From: Fictibacillus phosphorivorans
Lineage (GTDB): Bacteria > Bacillota > Bacilli > Bacillales > Fictibacillaceae
Direction of reading: 5' to 3'
Assembly: GCF_001629705.1 (NCBI RefSeq)
Contig: NZ_CP015378.1
Span: 930,001 to 994,000, forward strand
Length of the DNA: 64,000 bases
Part shown: piece after piece, positions 25,402-34,737 of the stretch
Layout: each line of letters opens with the position of its first letter
How positions within the stretch are numbered: position 1 is the first letter of the stretch
The notes under the pieces: generated by a model
The model's input: the letters and a program-made list of their open reading frames with translations, nothing else
Database searches by the model: none
Told to the model about the DNA's origin: nothing
Made by a program: the position numbers and the translations under genes

Positions 25402-27087
25402 ATGACGAATTCCTTTGATGAACAGCACCCAGACCAAAAATCTAAGATTACGCGTAGAACGTTTATTGAACGCACAACAAAGGTAGCAGGACTTTCCCTA
25501 GGGTTAACTTTTATAAATCCAATGACCTCACTAGACGTGCTAGCTGATCGTGGTAAAAAAATGAGTCGCAAAAAGCCAATACTTGTTTTTCCAGTTGTCA
25601 GTGATGTACATATGAATGAAACGTCCGATCAAACCTTCAATAAATTTAAAGAGACTCTCAAACAATTAAATCAACTCGTTCCTAAGCAAGATGCATTTGC
25701 TGTTGTAGGCGACTTAACAGACAATGGTCTAGTACCGGAATATGAGAAGTTCAAAACGGCTTATGAAGCAAATAAACAATCAAAAGCTGTTTCGCTGATC
25801 GCGATCGGAAACCATGATTATTGGAACGGTTTACCAGAGGCTGATGCACAAAAACGTTTTTTAGAAGTGACTAAAATGCCGGCAATCTACTATCACAAGA
25901 TTATCAAAGGGTATCATTTTATTGTGCTTGGGACTGAGGACGGGGTGACAGAGGGTACGTTCTCTGTTAAACAAATCAAATGGATGTCTGAAAAGTTAAA
26001 GCAAGCACATACCGATGATCCGAAGAAACCCATCTTTGTTTTCCATCACCAGCCGATAAAAGATACCATGTACGGAAGCGAGTGGGGCTTTACGGCAAAC
26101 AGAGATTTATTTTATGATACGTTGAAAAAATATCCGCAAGTCATTACATTCTCAGGCCACACACACTATCCATTAGATGATCCTAGAATTATTCACCAAA
26201 AAGATTTTACAACGATCGGTACTTCAACTGGCGCGTATCTGTGGCTGGACGCTGGTCGTATTCAAGGAGAAGTTCCTGAAGGAGCAGATATTCTAAACCA
26301 AGCTTTAATCGTTGAAGTGTATGAGAATCAAGTGATAATAAAACGCCGTGATATCCATAATAATGATTGGACAGGTGAACCGTTTGAAATTAGTGTTCCT
26401 GCCAATAAGAATAGTTTTAAATATACGGATGCTAGAAAAGATAAAAAACGACCATTTTTTACGAACGATGCAATGCTTTCTATTGCGAACGACATGACGA
26501 CAGCTACTAGTCTTTCAATTATGTTTACACAAGCAAAAGACAATCTACTCGTTCATGATTATAAAGTAATCGTTACCAACTTAGAGACTAAAGAAGTGGC
26601 GAAAGAATATTTAGGCTTTTCCGAGTTCTATAAAGATCCAGTCCCTAATCCTGTAATTCTTAATCTTGAAGGATTAGCACCATCTACAACTTATGATATA
26701 GAGGTGTTTGCACTCGATGCATATAGCAATATCAGTACAAATTCAATCACGGCCATAGGTAGAACAAAGAAAGGTGAGCCAATAAAAATCACATTATCAA
26801 AAGACAAAGTAAGCAGTATAGAGGAGACATTAGATGTGGTTGTGGAAGGAGTTAGAGCTCCTAAGAGTGACTGGGTGGGTTTGTATGAAGTAAACGAAAA
26901 TCCAGGTGAGGTGGAATCGATTTGGTGGCAGTACACCGAGGTTAGTGGTGGAACATGCAAATTTACGTTTAATCCGAAAAATAATGTAAATGCAGCACGA
27001 TACAAACAAGGATCTACGTATAAAATGGTTTACTTCTATGGAAGCGGTTATGAGACAGTAGCTTCTGCGACATTTAAGGTTGAGTAG
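25402..27087 (+). CDS. Tat-exported calcineurin-like metallophosphoesterase with C-terminal beta domains
   Basis: Twin-arginine signal with R18-R19 in TRRTFIERT. Metallophosphatase motifs in order: SDVH (Asp68, His70), GDLTDNG (Asp104), GNHDYW (about 137-141), FHHQP and SGHTHYPLDD. Residues about 345-450 look like a fibronectin-type segment (LEGLAPSTTYDIEVFALDAYSN), and 455-561 like a further beta-sandwich. Secreted phosphoesterase of unknown substrate, directly after PhoD and likewise Tat-dependent, so a shared phosphate-scavenging role is plausible. RBS GGAGAGAG. Confidence 0.8.
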   Translation: MTNSFDEQHPDQKSKITRRTFIERTTKVAGLSLGLTFINPMTSLDVLADRGKKMSRKKPILVFPVVSDVHMNETSDQTFNKFKETLKQLNQLVPKQDAFAVVGDLTDNGLVPEYEKFKTAYEANKQSKAVSLIAIGNHDYWNGLPEADAQKRFLEVTKMPAIYYHKIIKGYHFIVLGTEDGVTEGTFSVKQIKWMSEKLKQAHTDDPKKPIFVFHHQPIKDTMYGSEWGFTANRDLFYDTLKKYPQVITFSGHTHYPLDDPRIIHQKDFTTIGTSTGAYLWLDAGRIQGEVPEGADILNQALIVEVYENQVIIKRRDIHNNDWTGEPFEISVPANKNSFKYTDARKDKKRPFFTNDAMLSIANDMTTATSLSIMFTQAKDNLLVHDYKVIVTNLETKEVAKEYLGFSEFYKDPVPNPVILNLEGLAPSTTYDIEVFALDAYSNISTNSITAIGRTKKGEPIKITLSKDKVSSIEETLDVVVEGVRAPKSDWVGLYEVNENPGEVESIWWQYTEVSGGTCKFTFNPKNNVNAARYKQGSTYKMVYFYGSGYETVASATFKVE

Positions 27088-27113
27088 GATTGAGTAAGAA
27101 GAGTGCACTTGGG

Positions 27114-27239
27114 AATTGGACAGATTAATCCTTCAATCGGACAGATAAATGCTCGAATTGGACAGATTAATGGTTCAATTGGACAGATTAACACTGGAAT
27201 CCGACAGATTCGTTATGCAATCCGACAGATTAACGTTTA
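27114..27239. repeat. 21-bp tandem repeat array, six units (GGACAGATTAA type)
   Basis: Core (G/C)GACAGATTAA at 27118, 27139, 27160, 27181, 27202 and 27223, exactly 21 bases apart; flanking 8-10 bases vary. It lies between the phosphoesterase stop and the topB terminator. One frame (GTG 27103 to TAA 27240) is open and would encode IGQIN-x-x heptads, but it has no convincing ribosome binding site. Confidence 0.9.
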
Positions 27240-27273
27240 AAGCGTACTAACTCATATTCCTATAAATAAAGAG

Positions 27274-27336
27274 AAAGCTAACTTCATGAGGTCAAAACAG
27301 CAATAATTTGCTATTTCGACCTCGGAAGTCAGCTTT
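27274..27336. terminator. Long imperfect inverted repeat, likely topB terminator
   Basis: AAAGCTAACTTCATGAGGTC pairs with GACCTCGGAAGTCAGCTTT with one mismatch and one bulge; T-rich on both sides. It is the end signal for topB on the minus strand. Confidence 0.75.
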
Positions 27337-27340
27337 TCGT

Positions 27341-29437
27341 TTATTTTTTATCTTTCATCGCTGCTTTTAATGCATCAGCCAAACTATTACCAAAGCCTTC
27401 ATCCTCTTTGTTGTTTGCGCTGTATTTTTTGAGCAGCTGGCGTTCTTCACGCTTCGTCACTTTCTTTTTCTTATCCTCAGCTTTTTCCACAACGTTACAT
27501 GGTTTACACTGAAAATAAGTGCCTGCTTTTCCGTTGTGAAGCTCCATCTTTTTATGACACTGCGGACAGCGGCGGTTCGATAGCTTAGGGTCTTTACGGC
27601 GGCGATAGGAACATTCACGATCAGAGCAGACAAGCACTTTTCCGTCACGACCTTTTACTTCTTTTAAAAGTTTTCCGCACTCTGGACACTTGGAACCAGT
27701 AAGATTGTGAGCGCGATATTCTTGAGAGCTCGTCTTGATTTCCATTACAAGCTGCTTCGTCTGTTTTCGGATATTTGCTAGAAACTCTTTCGGATTTCCA
27801 TTACCCCGTGCGATCGCTTCAAGTTCTTGCTCCCATTTAGCCGTGAGTTCAGGTGACTTCAACTCATCGTTCACAAGCTCGATCAACTGCTTTCCTTTCG
27901 GCGTAGGGTGAAGCTTGTTATTTTTTCGGTCAAGAACTTCAGAACCTAGCAGTCTTTCGATAATATCAGCACGAGTTGCAGGAGTTCCTAAACTATACTT
28001 TTCCATACGAGATAATAGATCTGCCTCTGTAAAACGGGAAGGAGGTTCTGTTAATTTCTTCTCCGCGTTTACCTCTTTTACAGATAACGATTGCCCTTCT
28101 TTTAGATTGGCAAGGGCACGCGGGCTTTCTTCTTCCTTACCAGACAGCACTTTAAATCCTGGATCAAGCACTAGCGTTTCACGTGCTATAAATGTTTCAC
28201 CCGCAACGTTTAATGTAGCGGTCAACGTTTCCGATCGATACGCAGGGTAAAATAGAGCCAAGAAACGGCGCGCGATCATATCATATAATTTGCGTTCATC
28301 GTTATCGAGATCTCCTAATTGTAGGTATTCATCAGTTGGAATGATTGCATGATGATCCGTTACTTTTGAGTCATTAAACACTTTTTTAGCTACTACGCTT
28401 CCTTTGTTCTTAAGCAGAGGCTGCACTTCTTCACGATATCCAGATGACATACCTTGAAGTCGATCATACATCGTATTTTCCATATCTTTAGTTAAGTAGC
28501 GGGAATCTGTTCTTGGATACGTGACGAGCTTATATTGCTCATAAAGCTTCTGAAGAACAGATGATGTTTTTTTAGCAGAAAACCCAAAACGACGGTTTGC
28601 ATCACGCTGAAGTTCAGTAAGATCGTAAGGCATCGGATGCGCCTCTGTTTTTTCTTTCTTTTGGAGTGAAGCTACTGTTGCCTGTTGCCCTTTTACTTTT
28701 GCGACGATATCTGTCGCTTTTTTCTCATTAAACAGACGCTTCTCACCGTTATGTTCCCATGATGCTTTCAACATGCCAATCGTCGCATCAATTGTCCAAA
28801 AATCTTTCGGTTGAAAAGCGTTAATCTCTTGCTCGCGATCCAGGATCATTGCAAGTGTTGGCGTCTGAACGCGACCAGCAGATAGCGGATCGTTGTACTT
28901 TGTTGTTAACGCTCTTGTAACGTTCAGTCCGATCAACCAGTCTGCCTCAGAACGGCAAACGGCAGATTGATATAGATTGTCATACTGCTTAGCAGGTTTG
29001 AGTTGATTGAATCCATCTCGAATCGCTTTGTCTGTTTGGGAAGAAATCCACAAACGTTTGACTGTTTTTTGCCATCTTACTTTCTCCATGATCCAGCGAG
29101 CAACAAGTTCACCTTCACGTCCAGCATCTGTTGCAATGACAAGCTCACTGATGTCTTTGCGTTTAGAAAGGTGTTCGATCGCACGAAACTGGTGACTAAC
29201 TTGTCGGATTACTTTTAGTCCCATATGGTTTGGAATAATCGGAAGGTCCTCTAAACGCCATTGTTTATATTGCTTGTCATAGTCTTCAGGCATCTTTAAC
29301 TCAACTAAGTGACCGAGTGCCCAAGTAACGATGTGCTTCGGTCCTTCAATATAACTTTTATTCTGTTGCTTACAGCCTAGAACACGGGCAAGATCGCGTG
29401 CCACGCTAGGCTTCTCAGCAAGGATTAATTGTTTCAT
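27341..29437 (-). CDS. topB: DNA topoisomerase III
   Basis: Type IA topoisomerase. Toprim signature DAGREGE at 104-110, catalytic Tyr307 in VTYPRTDSRYL, and LSAGRVQTPTL at 185-195. The C-terminal end has two zinc ribbons (CPECG ... CSDREC and CPQCHKK ... CKPC) and a lysine-rich tail. It decatenates replication and recombination intermediates. 698 residues matches chromosomal Bacillus TopB. GAAAGGGG before the ATG. Monocistronic. Confidence 0.92.
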   Translation of the reverse strand: MKQLILAEKPSVARDLARVLGCKQQNKSYIEGPKHIVTWALGHLVELKMPEDYDKQYKQWRLEDLPIIPNHMGLKVIRQVSHQFRAIEHLSKRKDISELVIATDAGREGELVARWIMEKVRWQKTVKRLWISSQTDKAIRDGFNQLKPAKQYDNLYQSAVCRSEADWLIGLNVTRALTTKYNDPLSAGRVQTPTLAMILDREQEINAFQPKDFWTIDATIGMLKASWEHNGEKRLFNEKKATDIVAKVKGQQATVASLQKKEKTEAHPMPYDLTELQRDANRRFGFSAKKTSSVLQKLYEQYKLVTYPRTDSRYLTKDMENTMYDRLQGMSSGYREEVQPLLKNKGSVVAKKVFNDSKVTDHHAIIPTDEYLQLGDLDNDERKLYDMIARRFLALFYPAYRSETLTATLNVAGETFIARETLVLDPGFKVLSGKEEESPRALANLKEGQSLSVKEVNAEKKLTEPPSRFTEADLLSRMEKYSLGTPATRADIIERLLGSEVLDRKNNKLHPTPKGKQLIELVNDELKSPELTAKWEQELEAIARGNGNPKEFLANIRKQTKQLVMEIKTSSQEYRAHNLTGSKCPECGKLLKEVKGRDGKVLVCSDRECSYRRRKDPKLSNRRCPQCHKKMELHNGKAGTYFQCKPCNVVEKAEDKKKKVTKREERQLLKKYSANNKEDEGFGNSLADALKAAMKDKK

Positions 29438-29539
29438 AGTGTACCCCTTTCAAACTTCTACTCATGTCATTATAACAGAGGCTGAAAACAGATACCGCTT
29501 GGAATGAAAATGGTATAATTAAGAAAATGAGGTGAAGTT

Positions 29540-30445
29540 GTGGTTGATTTAATTTCCGTTAATAATCATAAAATAGAAGTGTTCCAAAAGGGTGATAAAG
29601 GCAAACCTGTCGTAATTCTACCTGGCATGGGCGTTTCCTTTGATAGCTGGCATGAAGTCTGTCATAGAATAAGTACAACGAACAGAGTAATTATGATTCA
29701 TCGTCCAGGTATCGGTAATAGTGAGATCGGATATGAAGAACGCCATATCTATCAATTTACAAATGAACTAAACGAACTGTTTCGTAAACTAAAGATCGAT
29801 GAAAAAATAATCTTAGTTGGCCATTCGTATGGCGGACTGTGTGTTCAGCATTTTGTAAAGAGATTTCCAGAGAAAGTATGCGGCGTGGTGTTAGTTGATG
29901 CATCCTCTGTCGATTCTTATAAACTTGATGAGCTTGAATTGTCTTTCTTAGAAGGGCAGACAAACGAGTTATTGATCAAAGAATGGCTAAAAAAAGCAGA
30001 TCAAGATGCTGAAGCACTTAAGGATGAGTTAAAGCCAGAGTTGACGGATCGACAAAAAAAGTTACCACACGATGCACAACAAAGACTGCTTGAATTTGGT
30101 GTGAAACCGGAGTTTTATAGAGCGTTGGCTTCTGAGTTAAAGTGCTGGGATGAAGATGCCAAATCTATAAAGAAATTAGGGACTTTTCGCAATCTGCCAC
30201 TTACCGTAATCGCTCGTGATCCTTCGTATCAAATGGAGATAGCGAAAGCTCAGAACATTCCACTATGGGAGATGGAAAAGTTTGAATCTGTTTGGCGAGA
30301 TTTGATTTTAGATCAACTGAATCTATCTACTCAGAGTGAATTCATAGAAGCTAAAGGTGCTGGCCACTCTGTCCATATAGATGCGCCGGATGTAATCTCA
30401 CTCGCAATAAACAAAATGAACAATCTTCTTCAACCTTCCAAATAA
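29540..30445 (+). CDS. Alpha/beta hydrolase
   Basis: Alpha/beta-hydrolase fold: oxyanion segment LPGMGVSFDSW, nucleophile elbow GHSYGG (about residue 94), acid region TVIARDP, and catalytic His in GAGHSVHIDAP. 301 residues, no signal peptide. GTG start preceded by AGGTGAAG. Diverges from topB. The substrate cannot be inferred. Confidence 0.8.
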   Translation: MVDLISVNNHKIEVFQKGDKGKPVVILPGMGVSFDSWHEVCHRISTTNRVIMIHRPGIGNSEIGYEERHIYQFTNELNELFRKLKIDEKIILVGHSYGGLCVQHFVKRFPEKVCGVVLVDASSVDSYKLDELELSFLEGQTNELLIKEWLKKADQDAEALKDELKPELTDRQKKLPHDAQQRLLEFGVKPEFYRALASELKCWDEDAKSIKKLGTFRNLPLTVIARDPSYQMEIAKAQNIPLWEMEKFESVWRDLILDQLNLSTQSEFIEAKGAGHSVHIDAPDVISLAINKMNNLLQPSK

Positions 30446-30584
30446 GAATGCATGTATACATACTACAAATGAATATAGAATACTAGAAATTAAACGCGTA
30501 CACAGGATCAAGTGAGATTGTTCACAGGTAGTCAGGTCCTTGTTTTATTAATGATTTCGGTATGACTGAGGGGAGCAAGGGAAC

Positions 30585-31802
30585 ATGTGGAGAAACCGGA
30601 ATTTTTTAATTTTGATGTTTGGACTGGCTGTGTCCAGCACAGGTCTATGGGTAGGGATTATTGGAAACCTAGAATTTTTGCAGATGAATGTTGAATCCTC
30701 TTTTTTGCAGGCTTTAATCATTTTGGCAGGGTTTCTAGTAGGAATCTTTCTTGCGCCGATGGCCGGTCGGATCATTGATCGCAGCAATAAGAAAAAAATA
30801 TTGATCTATGCAGGGTTTGCTCGATGTGCAGCTATCTTCTTTATGTATTTGGCGATTGCTTATAACAATGTTTGGTGGATGGTCGTTTATACGCTTGTTA
30901 TCGGGATTTCTGGTACATTTTCTCAGCCTGCTATGCAAACGATGCTGCCGTTGATCGTAAAAAAAGAGGAACTTCTAGATGCTAATGGTGTTAACATGAA
31001 CATCTTTACTGCATCTCGAATTGTAGGGACTGCACTCGGCGGAGTTATGTTGGTGGGCATGTCGTTATTTTCGTTGTATACGGTCACTCTCGTTTCATAT
31101 GTAATCCTTCTTATTTCTACCTTCTTTTTAGATGTGGAAGAACAGCCTAAGAAAGCAGACTTATCAGGCAAAAAGGATAATTTTTTCAGAACGCTGAGAG
31201 AACTGTATCCCATCATAAAGAACGAACGTAAAGTTGTTTACGGCATCTTTTTATTGATTCCAGCTTATCTTTTTTTATCAGGATTTAACTTAATGGTGAT
31301 TGAAATTAGTGAGTTACAAGATAATGCAGGAATTAAAGGAATTCTTTATACGACAGAAGGTGTGTGTGTATTTGTTGGAACGTTCTTATCCAAGAAATTC
31401 TTTAGAGATAATCCGAAATTAAGCTATATGTTCGCTATTACATTCATTATCGCAGCGGCGCATACATCCTTGTTTTTAGCAGAACATCCAATCATGTCGG
31501 TTCTGTCTTTCGGGTTATTTGGTCTAGCGGCTGGAACCCTGTTTCCTGTTGTGACTACCATTTTTCAAACGGATGTACCGTCTGACTATCACGGTAGGTT
31601 TTTCTCGATTAAGGGAATGGTCGATAATATAATCTTCCAAATTTTAATGCTATTAACTGGATTGTTCCTTGATACGATCGGATTCCATAAAATGGTCATC
31701 GGTTTTGGGATCTCATCATTCGTTATTGCATTTGTCATCTATTATCAATATAAAACAAAGAGTGGGACAAAACAGAAGGATAGACTGGCACCGATTAAAT
31801 AG
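30585..31802 (+). CDS. MFS transporter (12-span, MdtH/enterobactin-exporter-like)
   Basis: 405 residues with about 12 hydrophobic spans. Motif A between TM2 and TM3 reads GRIIDRSNKKK. QPAMQTMLPLIVKKEELLDANG is the cytoplasmic loop typical of MFS_3/MFS_1 exporters. Probable efflux carrier; substrate unknown. The start at ATG 30585 follows GGGGAGC. A 139-base gap to the preceding hydrolase gene suggests separate transcription. Confidence 0.8.
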   Translation: MWRNRNFLILMFGLAVSSTGLWVGIIGNLEFLQMNVESSFLQALIILAGFLVGIFLAPMAGRIIDRSNKKKILIYAGFARCAAIFFMYLAIAYNNVWWMVVYTLVIGISGTFSQPAMQTMLPLIVKKEELLDANGVNMNIFTASRIVGTALGGVMLVGMSLFSLYTVTLVSYVILLISTFFLDVEEQPKKADLSGKKDNFFRTLRELYPIIKNERKVVYGIFLLIPAYLFLSGFNLMVIEISELQDNAGIKGILYTTEGVCVFVGTFLSKKFFRDNPKLSYMFAITFIIAAAHTSLFLAEHPIMSVLSFGLFGLAAGTLFPVVTTIFQTDVPSDYHGRFFSIKGMVDNIIFQILMLLTGLFLDTIGFHKMVIGFGISSFVIAFVIYYQYKTKSGTKQKDRLAPIK

Positions 31803-31812
31803 ATAAAGATAA

Positions 31813-31842
31813 AAAAGAGTGGCGGTCCGTCACTCTTTTTGT
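31813..31842 (+). terminator. Intrinsic terminator
   Basis: AAAGAGTG / CACTCTTT stem with a small loop and five T. Confidence 0.8.
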
Positions 31843-31963
31843 ATGCTTTTCATTTAGTTTGTTTAATGTGTAGTGAATAAGACTATAACAGCAAGATTGA
31901 GGACGATTTGTTAGTTTAAAATGGTTAAAATGATGGAAAGACGATTTACGGAGGTGTGGGTCA

Positions 31964-32539
31964 GTGGATACCATACAAATGACGTTTGATGAGATGTGGG
32001 ATAAGATCATGGAATGTAACAGGTCGTATGATGGACTATTTTACACTGCTGTAAAAACAACAAAGATTTATTGCCGTCCATCTTGTCGTTCACGAAAACC
32101 TAAAAAACAAAACGTAGTGTTTTACGACTCCATTTCTCAATGTGAAGAAGCGGGCTATCGAGCATGTAAAAGATGTCAGCCGGAGATCGAACATTGTCCA
32201 CAAATTAATCTGATACGAAGAGCAACTAGTTATTTAGTAAACAACCATCAAAAAAGAATTCTTCTTCAAGATGTAGCGAAGCACTCTGGAGTAAGCCCAT
32301 TCTATCTGGAACGATTGTTTAAAGAAGAGATGAATGTTACGCCTCGAGAATTTGTGGAGAATATTCGTATGGATAAAGCGACTTATCTGTTGAGGAATAC
32401 TTCAAAAACATGCCTAGAGATTTGCTTTGAAGCAGGATTTCGGAGTGCATCTAACTTTTATAAAACGTTTCGCACGTATAAAGATTGTTCGCCAAGTGAC
32501 TACCGAAAATTAGAGAAAGCCAAAGGAAACGAATCATGA
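31964..32539 (+). CDS. adaA: Methylphosphotriester-DNA methyltransferase / AraC-type activator AdaA
   Basis: Ada zinc domain with Cys37, Cys41, Cys68 and Cys71 (YCRPSC ... ACKRC); the first Cys takes the methyl group from phosphotriesters. An AraC helix-turn-helix pair lies at about 85-185 (LLQDVAKHSGVSPFYLERLFKEE). Methylation turns it into an activator of the adaptive response. GTG start with GGAGGTG upstream. It overlaps alkA by four bases, so this is an adaA-alkA-adaB operon and self-activation is expected. Confidence 0.9.
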   Translation: MDTIQMTFDEMWDKIMECNRSYDGLFYTAVKTTKIYCRPSCRSRKPKKQNVVFYDSISQCEEAGYRACKRCQPEIEHCPQINLIRRATSYLVNNHQKRILLQDVAKHSGVSPFYLERLFKEEMNVTPREFVENIRMDKATYLLRNTSKTCLEICFEAGFRSASNFYKTFRTYKDCSPSDYRKLEKAKGNES

Positions 32540-33429
32540 GCAGTACCGAATTAAATGGGATTATAAAAATAGCCGTACCACAGGAATTTTCCTTTAGAGA
32601 GTGTTTGGCTTTTCTTAAGAGATCACCACTAGAAATTCTTCATCATATAGATGAGAACAATGTTTACAAGGTTATCGCGGTGAATGATGAACTGATCTTA
32701 ATGAAGATCAGTTACCAAGATCAAGAGCTCATCATAGAATTTCCTGATCAAGTGCCTTCCAACAAACGAACAATCGTTGAATTTGTTGAGAATTGGCTTG
32801 ATCTGAATCAAGATCTTTCACTATTTTATCGCGCTGTTTCAAATGATAGCTTACTAAATCCGCTCGTAGAACAATACTATGGACTGCGGATGATTGGTAT
32901 TCCTGATCTATTTGAAGCGTTGACTTGGGCGATCATGGGACAGCAGATTACTTTAAACTTTGCCTATACATTGAAGAAACGGATAGTTACGAGTTTTGGG
33001 GAACAGCTATTGATACAAGACAAGCAATACTGGGCGTACCCTTCTCCTGAGATCATCGCAGATCTTCAGATTGAAGATTTAAGGAAACTACAATTTACAA
33101 CGCGAAAAGCGGAATATGTGATAGGTGTGGCAAGAGAAATAGTCGAGGGTCGGCTTTCAAAAGATATCTTAAGACATGCTGAAAATCCTGCTCAACAACT
33201 TATTTCACTTAGAGGAATTGGACCGTGGACAGCAGATTATGTGTTGATGAAATGTTTACTAAAGACAGATGCTTTCCCAGTTGCTGACGTAGGGCTTCAG
33301 AATGCTGTCATGAAACAGTTGCAATGGAAGCAAAAGCCGACAATAAATGAATTAAGAATATTAGCGAAAAACTGGAGTGGTTGGGAAGCATATGCCACCT
33401 TTTATTTGTGGAGGTCATTGTATGAATAA
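32536..33429 (+). CDS. alkA: DNA-3-methyladenine glycosylase II (AlkA)
   Basis: HhH-GPD glycosylase: hairpin LRGIGPWTADY at about 225-235 and catalytic Asp in PVADVGL (about 251). The N-terminal AlkA_N-like region occupies residues 1-110. Removes 3-methyladenine and other alkylated purines. Start ATGA overlaps the adaA stop; the end overlaps adaB by 8 bases, so translation is coupled along the operon. Length of 297 residues is normal. Confidence 0.9.
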   Translation: MSSTELNGIIKIAVPQEFSFRECLAFLKRSPLEILHHIDENNVYKVIAVNDELILMKISYQDQELIIEFPDQVPSNKRTIVEFVENWLDLNQDLSLFYRAVSNDSLLNPLVEQYYGLRMIGIPDLFEALTWAIMGQQITLNFAYTLKKRIVTSFGEQLLIQDKQYWAYPSPEIIADLQIEDLRKLQFTTRKAEYVIGVAREIVEGRLSKDILRHAENPAQQLISLRGIGPWTADYVLMKCLLKTDAFPVADVGLQNAVMKQLQWKQKPTINELRILAKNWSGWEAYATFYLWRSLYE

Positions 33430-33901
33430 GCACTATAAAGTCGAGCTAGAATCACCCATAGGAGTAATAGAGATTTTAGGGACGAAAACCGTTGTTCAAT
33501 CTATCCTTTTCGTGGACAGAGAGAAAAAGGGTGACGATCAAGCTGATATTCCTTCTATACTTCTAGATTGTCGCGACCAACTGTTAGAATACTTTAACGG
33601 TAAACGTGAAACTTTTACGTTTCCTTATGAACATAGCGGTACTCCTTTTCAACACACGGTATGGAATTCACTAGTTGATATTCCGTTCGCTGAAACCGCC
33701 TCTTACAGAGATATCGCCATCTCTCTTCAAAATGAAAATGCGGTTCGGGCGGTGGGTAATGCGAATGGGAAGAATAAGTTAAGTATTGTAGTTCCTTGTC
33801 ATCGAATTATAGGTTCAAGTGGGAAACTCACGGGATATGCTGGCGGTTTATGGCGAAAAGAATGGTTATTACAACACGAAAAAAGGTTTAGGAAAACATA
33901 A
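33422..33901 (+). CDS. adaB: Methylated-DNA-[protein]-cysteine S-methyltransferase (AdaB/Ogt)
   Basis: Suicide O6-methylguanine repair protein. Acceptor Cys126 in VVPCHRIIG, DNA-binding helix TASYRDIAI and RAVGNANGKN around 108-118. 159 residues from the ATG at 33422, chosen because TGGAGG lies at proper spacing and because an upstream in-frame ATG at 33377 falls deep inside alkA. Last gene of the alkylation-repair operon. Confidence 0.9.
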   Translation: MNKHYKVELESPIGVIEILGTKTVVQSILFVDREKKGDDQADIPSILLDCRDQLLEYFNGKRETFTFPYEHSGTPFQHTVWNSLVDIPFAETASYRDIAISLQNENAVRAVGNANGKNKLSIVVPCHRIIGSSGKLTGYAGGLWRKEWLLQHEKRFRKT

Positions 33902-33941
33902 TTAGTATAGAAATATAACTTTTATATTAAAATTTTTAGAA

Positions 33942-33982
33942 CTTAATATGATTGAATAGTTAGATAATTCAATCATATTAAG
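33942..33982. terminator. 15-bp perfect inverted repeat after adaB, probable terminator
   Basis: CTTAATATGATTGAA and its exact complement around an 11-base spacer. The T-rich tract starts only about 10 bases later, so termination is likely but unproven. Confidence 0.5.
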
Positions 33983-34103
33983 GCTTCAAGATTATTTTTA
34001 TCTTTTTATAAGAAAACGGATACAATTTAATTTACAATAGTAAGAAAAAGTATTAAAATGAGAAAGTTCCAAAAAATAGAAAAATATATAGGGGGCTTTT
34101 TTC

Positions 34104-34637
34104 ATGAAGAAGTTTTTAGCGGTAACAGCAGCTGCTGTTCTTGCGCTTAGCGTAGGTTGCAGCAAGGAAGAAGAAAAACCGAAAGAAGAGGCTAAACCAG
34201 CGGCTGCAGAAAAGAAAGAAGATGGAAATGCGGAAAAAATCACACTTCTTAATTTTGAAGGTGAGCTTGTAAACCAACTTCGTGGCTATCATGCACCATT
34301 CAACGCATATGCTGGAGGTCTTGAAAAAGAAGGAGAAGAAGCTCTTCCACAAGCAGAGCTTGATCAATTAAAAGCAGATGCTAAAGCAAGTGGCGAAAAA
34401 GCAGTTGCAGAGATTCCTTCTATTGAAGTACCATCAGATCTAACAAAAGAACACCAAGAAGCTGTTAAAGCATCTCTTGAAGAACTTAAAAAGTCTTATG
34501 AAGCTCGTGTAGCTGGCTTAGAAGATGAAGCAAAAGCAACTGAAGCTGATGAGTTGTTTGCAGCATTTGAAGAAAAGTTAAATACAGTACATGAAGATCT
34601 AAAAATGATTCCAGGAAAATTCGCGAGTGAACTTTAA
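34104..34637 (+). CDS. Lipoprotein of unknown function
   Basis: Lipobox LSVGC with lipidated Cys19, then a K/E/P/A-rich linker to about residue 45. The remaining ~130 residues are predicted helical and highly charged (LTKEHQEAVKASLEELKKSYEARV), possibly a helical bundle on the outer membrane face. AGGGGGC precedes the ATG. Strong terminator after. No family recognised. Confidence 0.7.
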   Translation: MKKFLAVTAAAVLALSVGCSKEEEKPKEEAKPAAAEKKEDGNAEKITLLNFEGELVNQLRGYHAPFNAYAGGLEKEGEEALPQAELDQLKADAKASGEKAVAEIPSIEVPSDLTKEHQEAVKASLEELKKSYEARVAGLEDEAKATEADELFAAFEEKLNTVHEDLKMIPGKFASEL

Positions 34638-34647
34638 GAATTAATGA

Positions 34648-34679
34648 GCTGCTGTCCCTAAAAGACAGCAGCTTTTTTA
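34648..34679 (+). terminator. Intrinsic terminator after the lipoprotein gene
   Basis: GCTGCTGTC / GACAGCAGC perfect stem followed by TTTTTT. Confidence 0.9.
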
Positions 34680-34702
34680 TGAATTCTTTTATGTTTAAAA
34701 TA

Positions 34703-34734
34703 AAAAACAAGAAGCCGAAGCTTCTTGTTTTTTT
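34703..34734. terminator. Terminator of nupC (minus strand)
   Basis: ACAAGAAGC CGAA GCTTCTTGT tetraloop hairpin with A/T runs on both sides. Confidence 0.85.
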
Positions 34735-34737
34735 AGT

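Noticed and set aside
27114..27239. CRISPR array
   Set aside because: Period of 21 bases is too short, spacers of 8-10 bases, and no cas genes in the window.
27103..27240. 45-codon frame encoding IGQIN heptads across the 21-bp array
   Set aside because: No ribosome binding site; the other two arrays do not encode matching peptides, and one has a 20-bp period that breaks frame.
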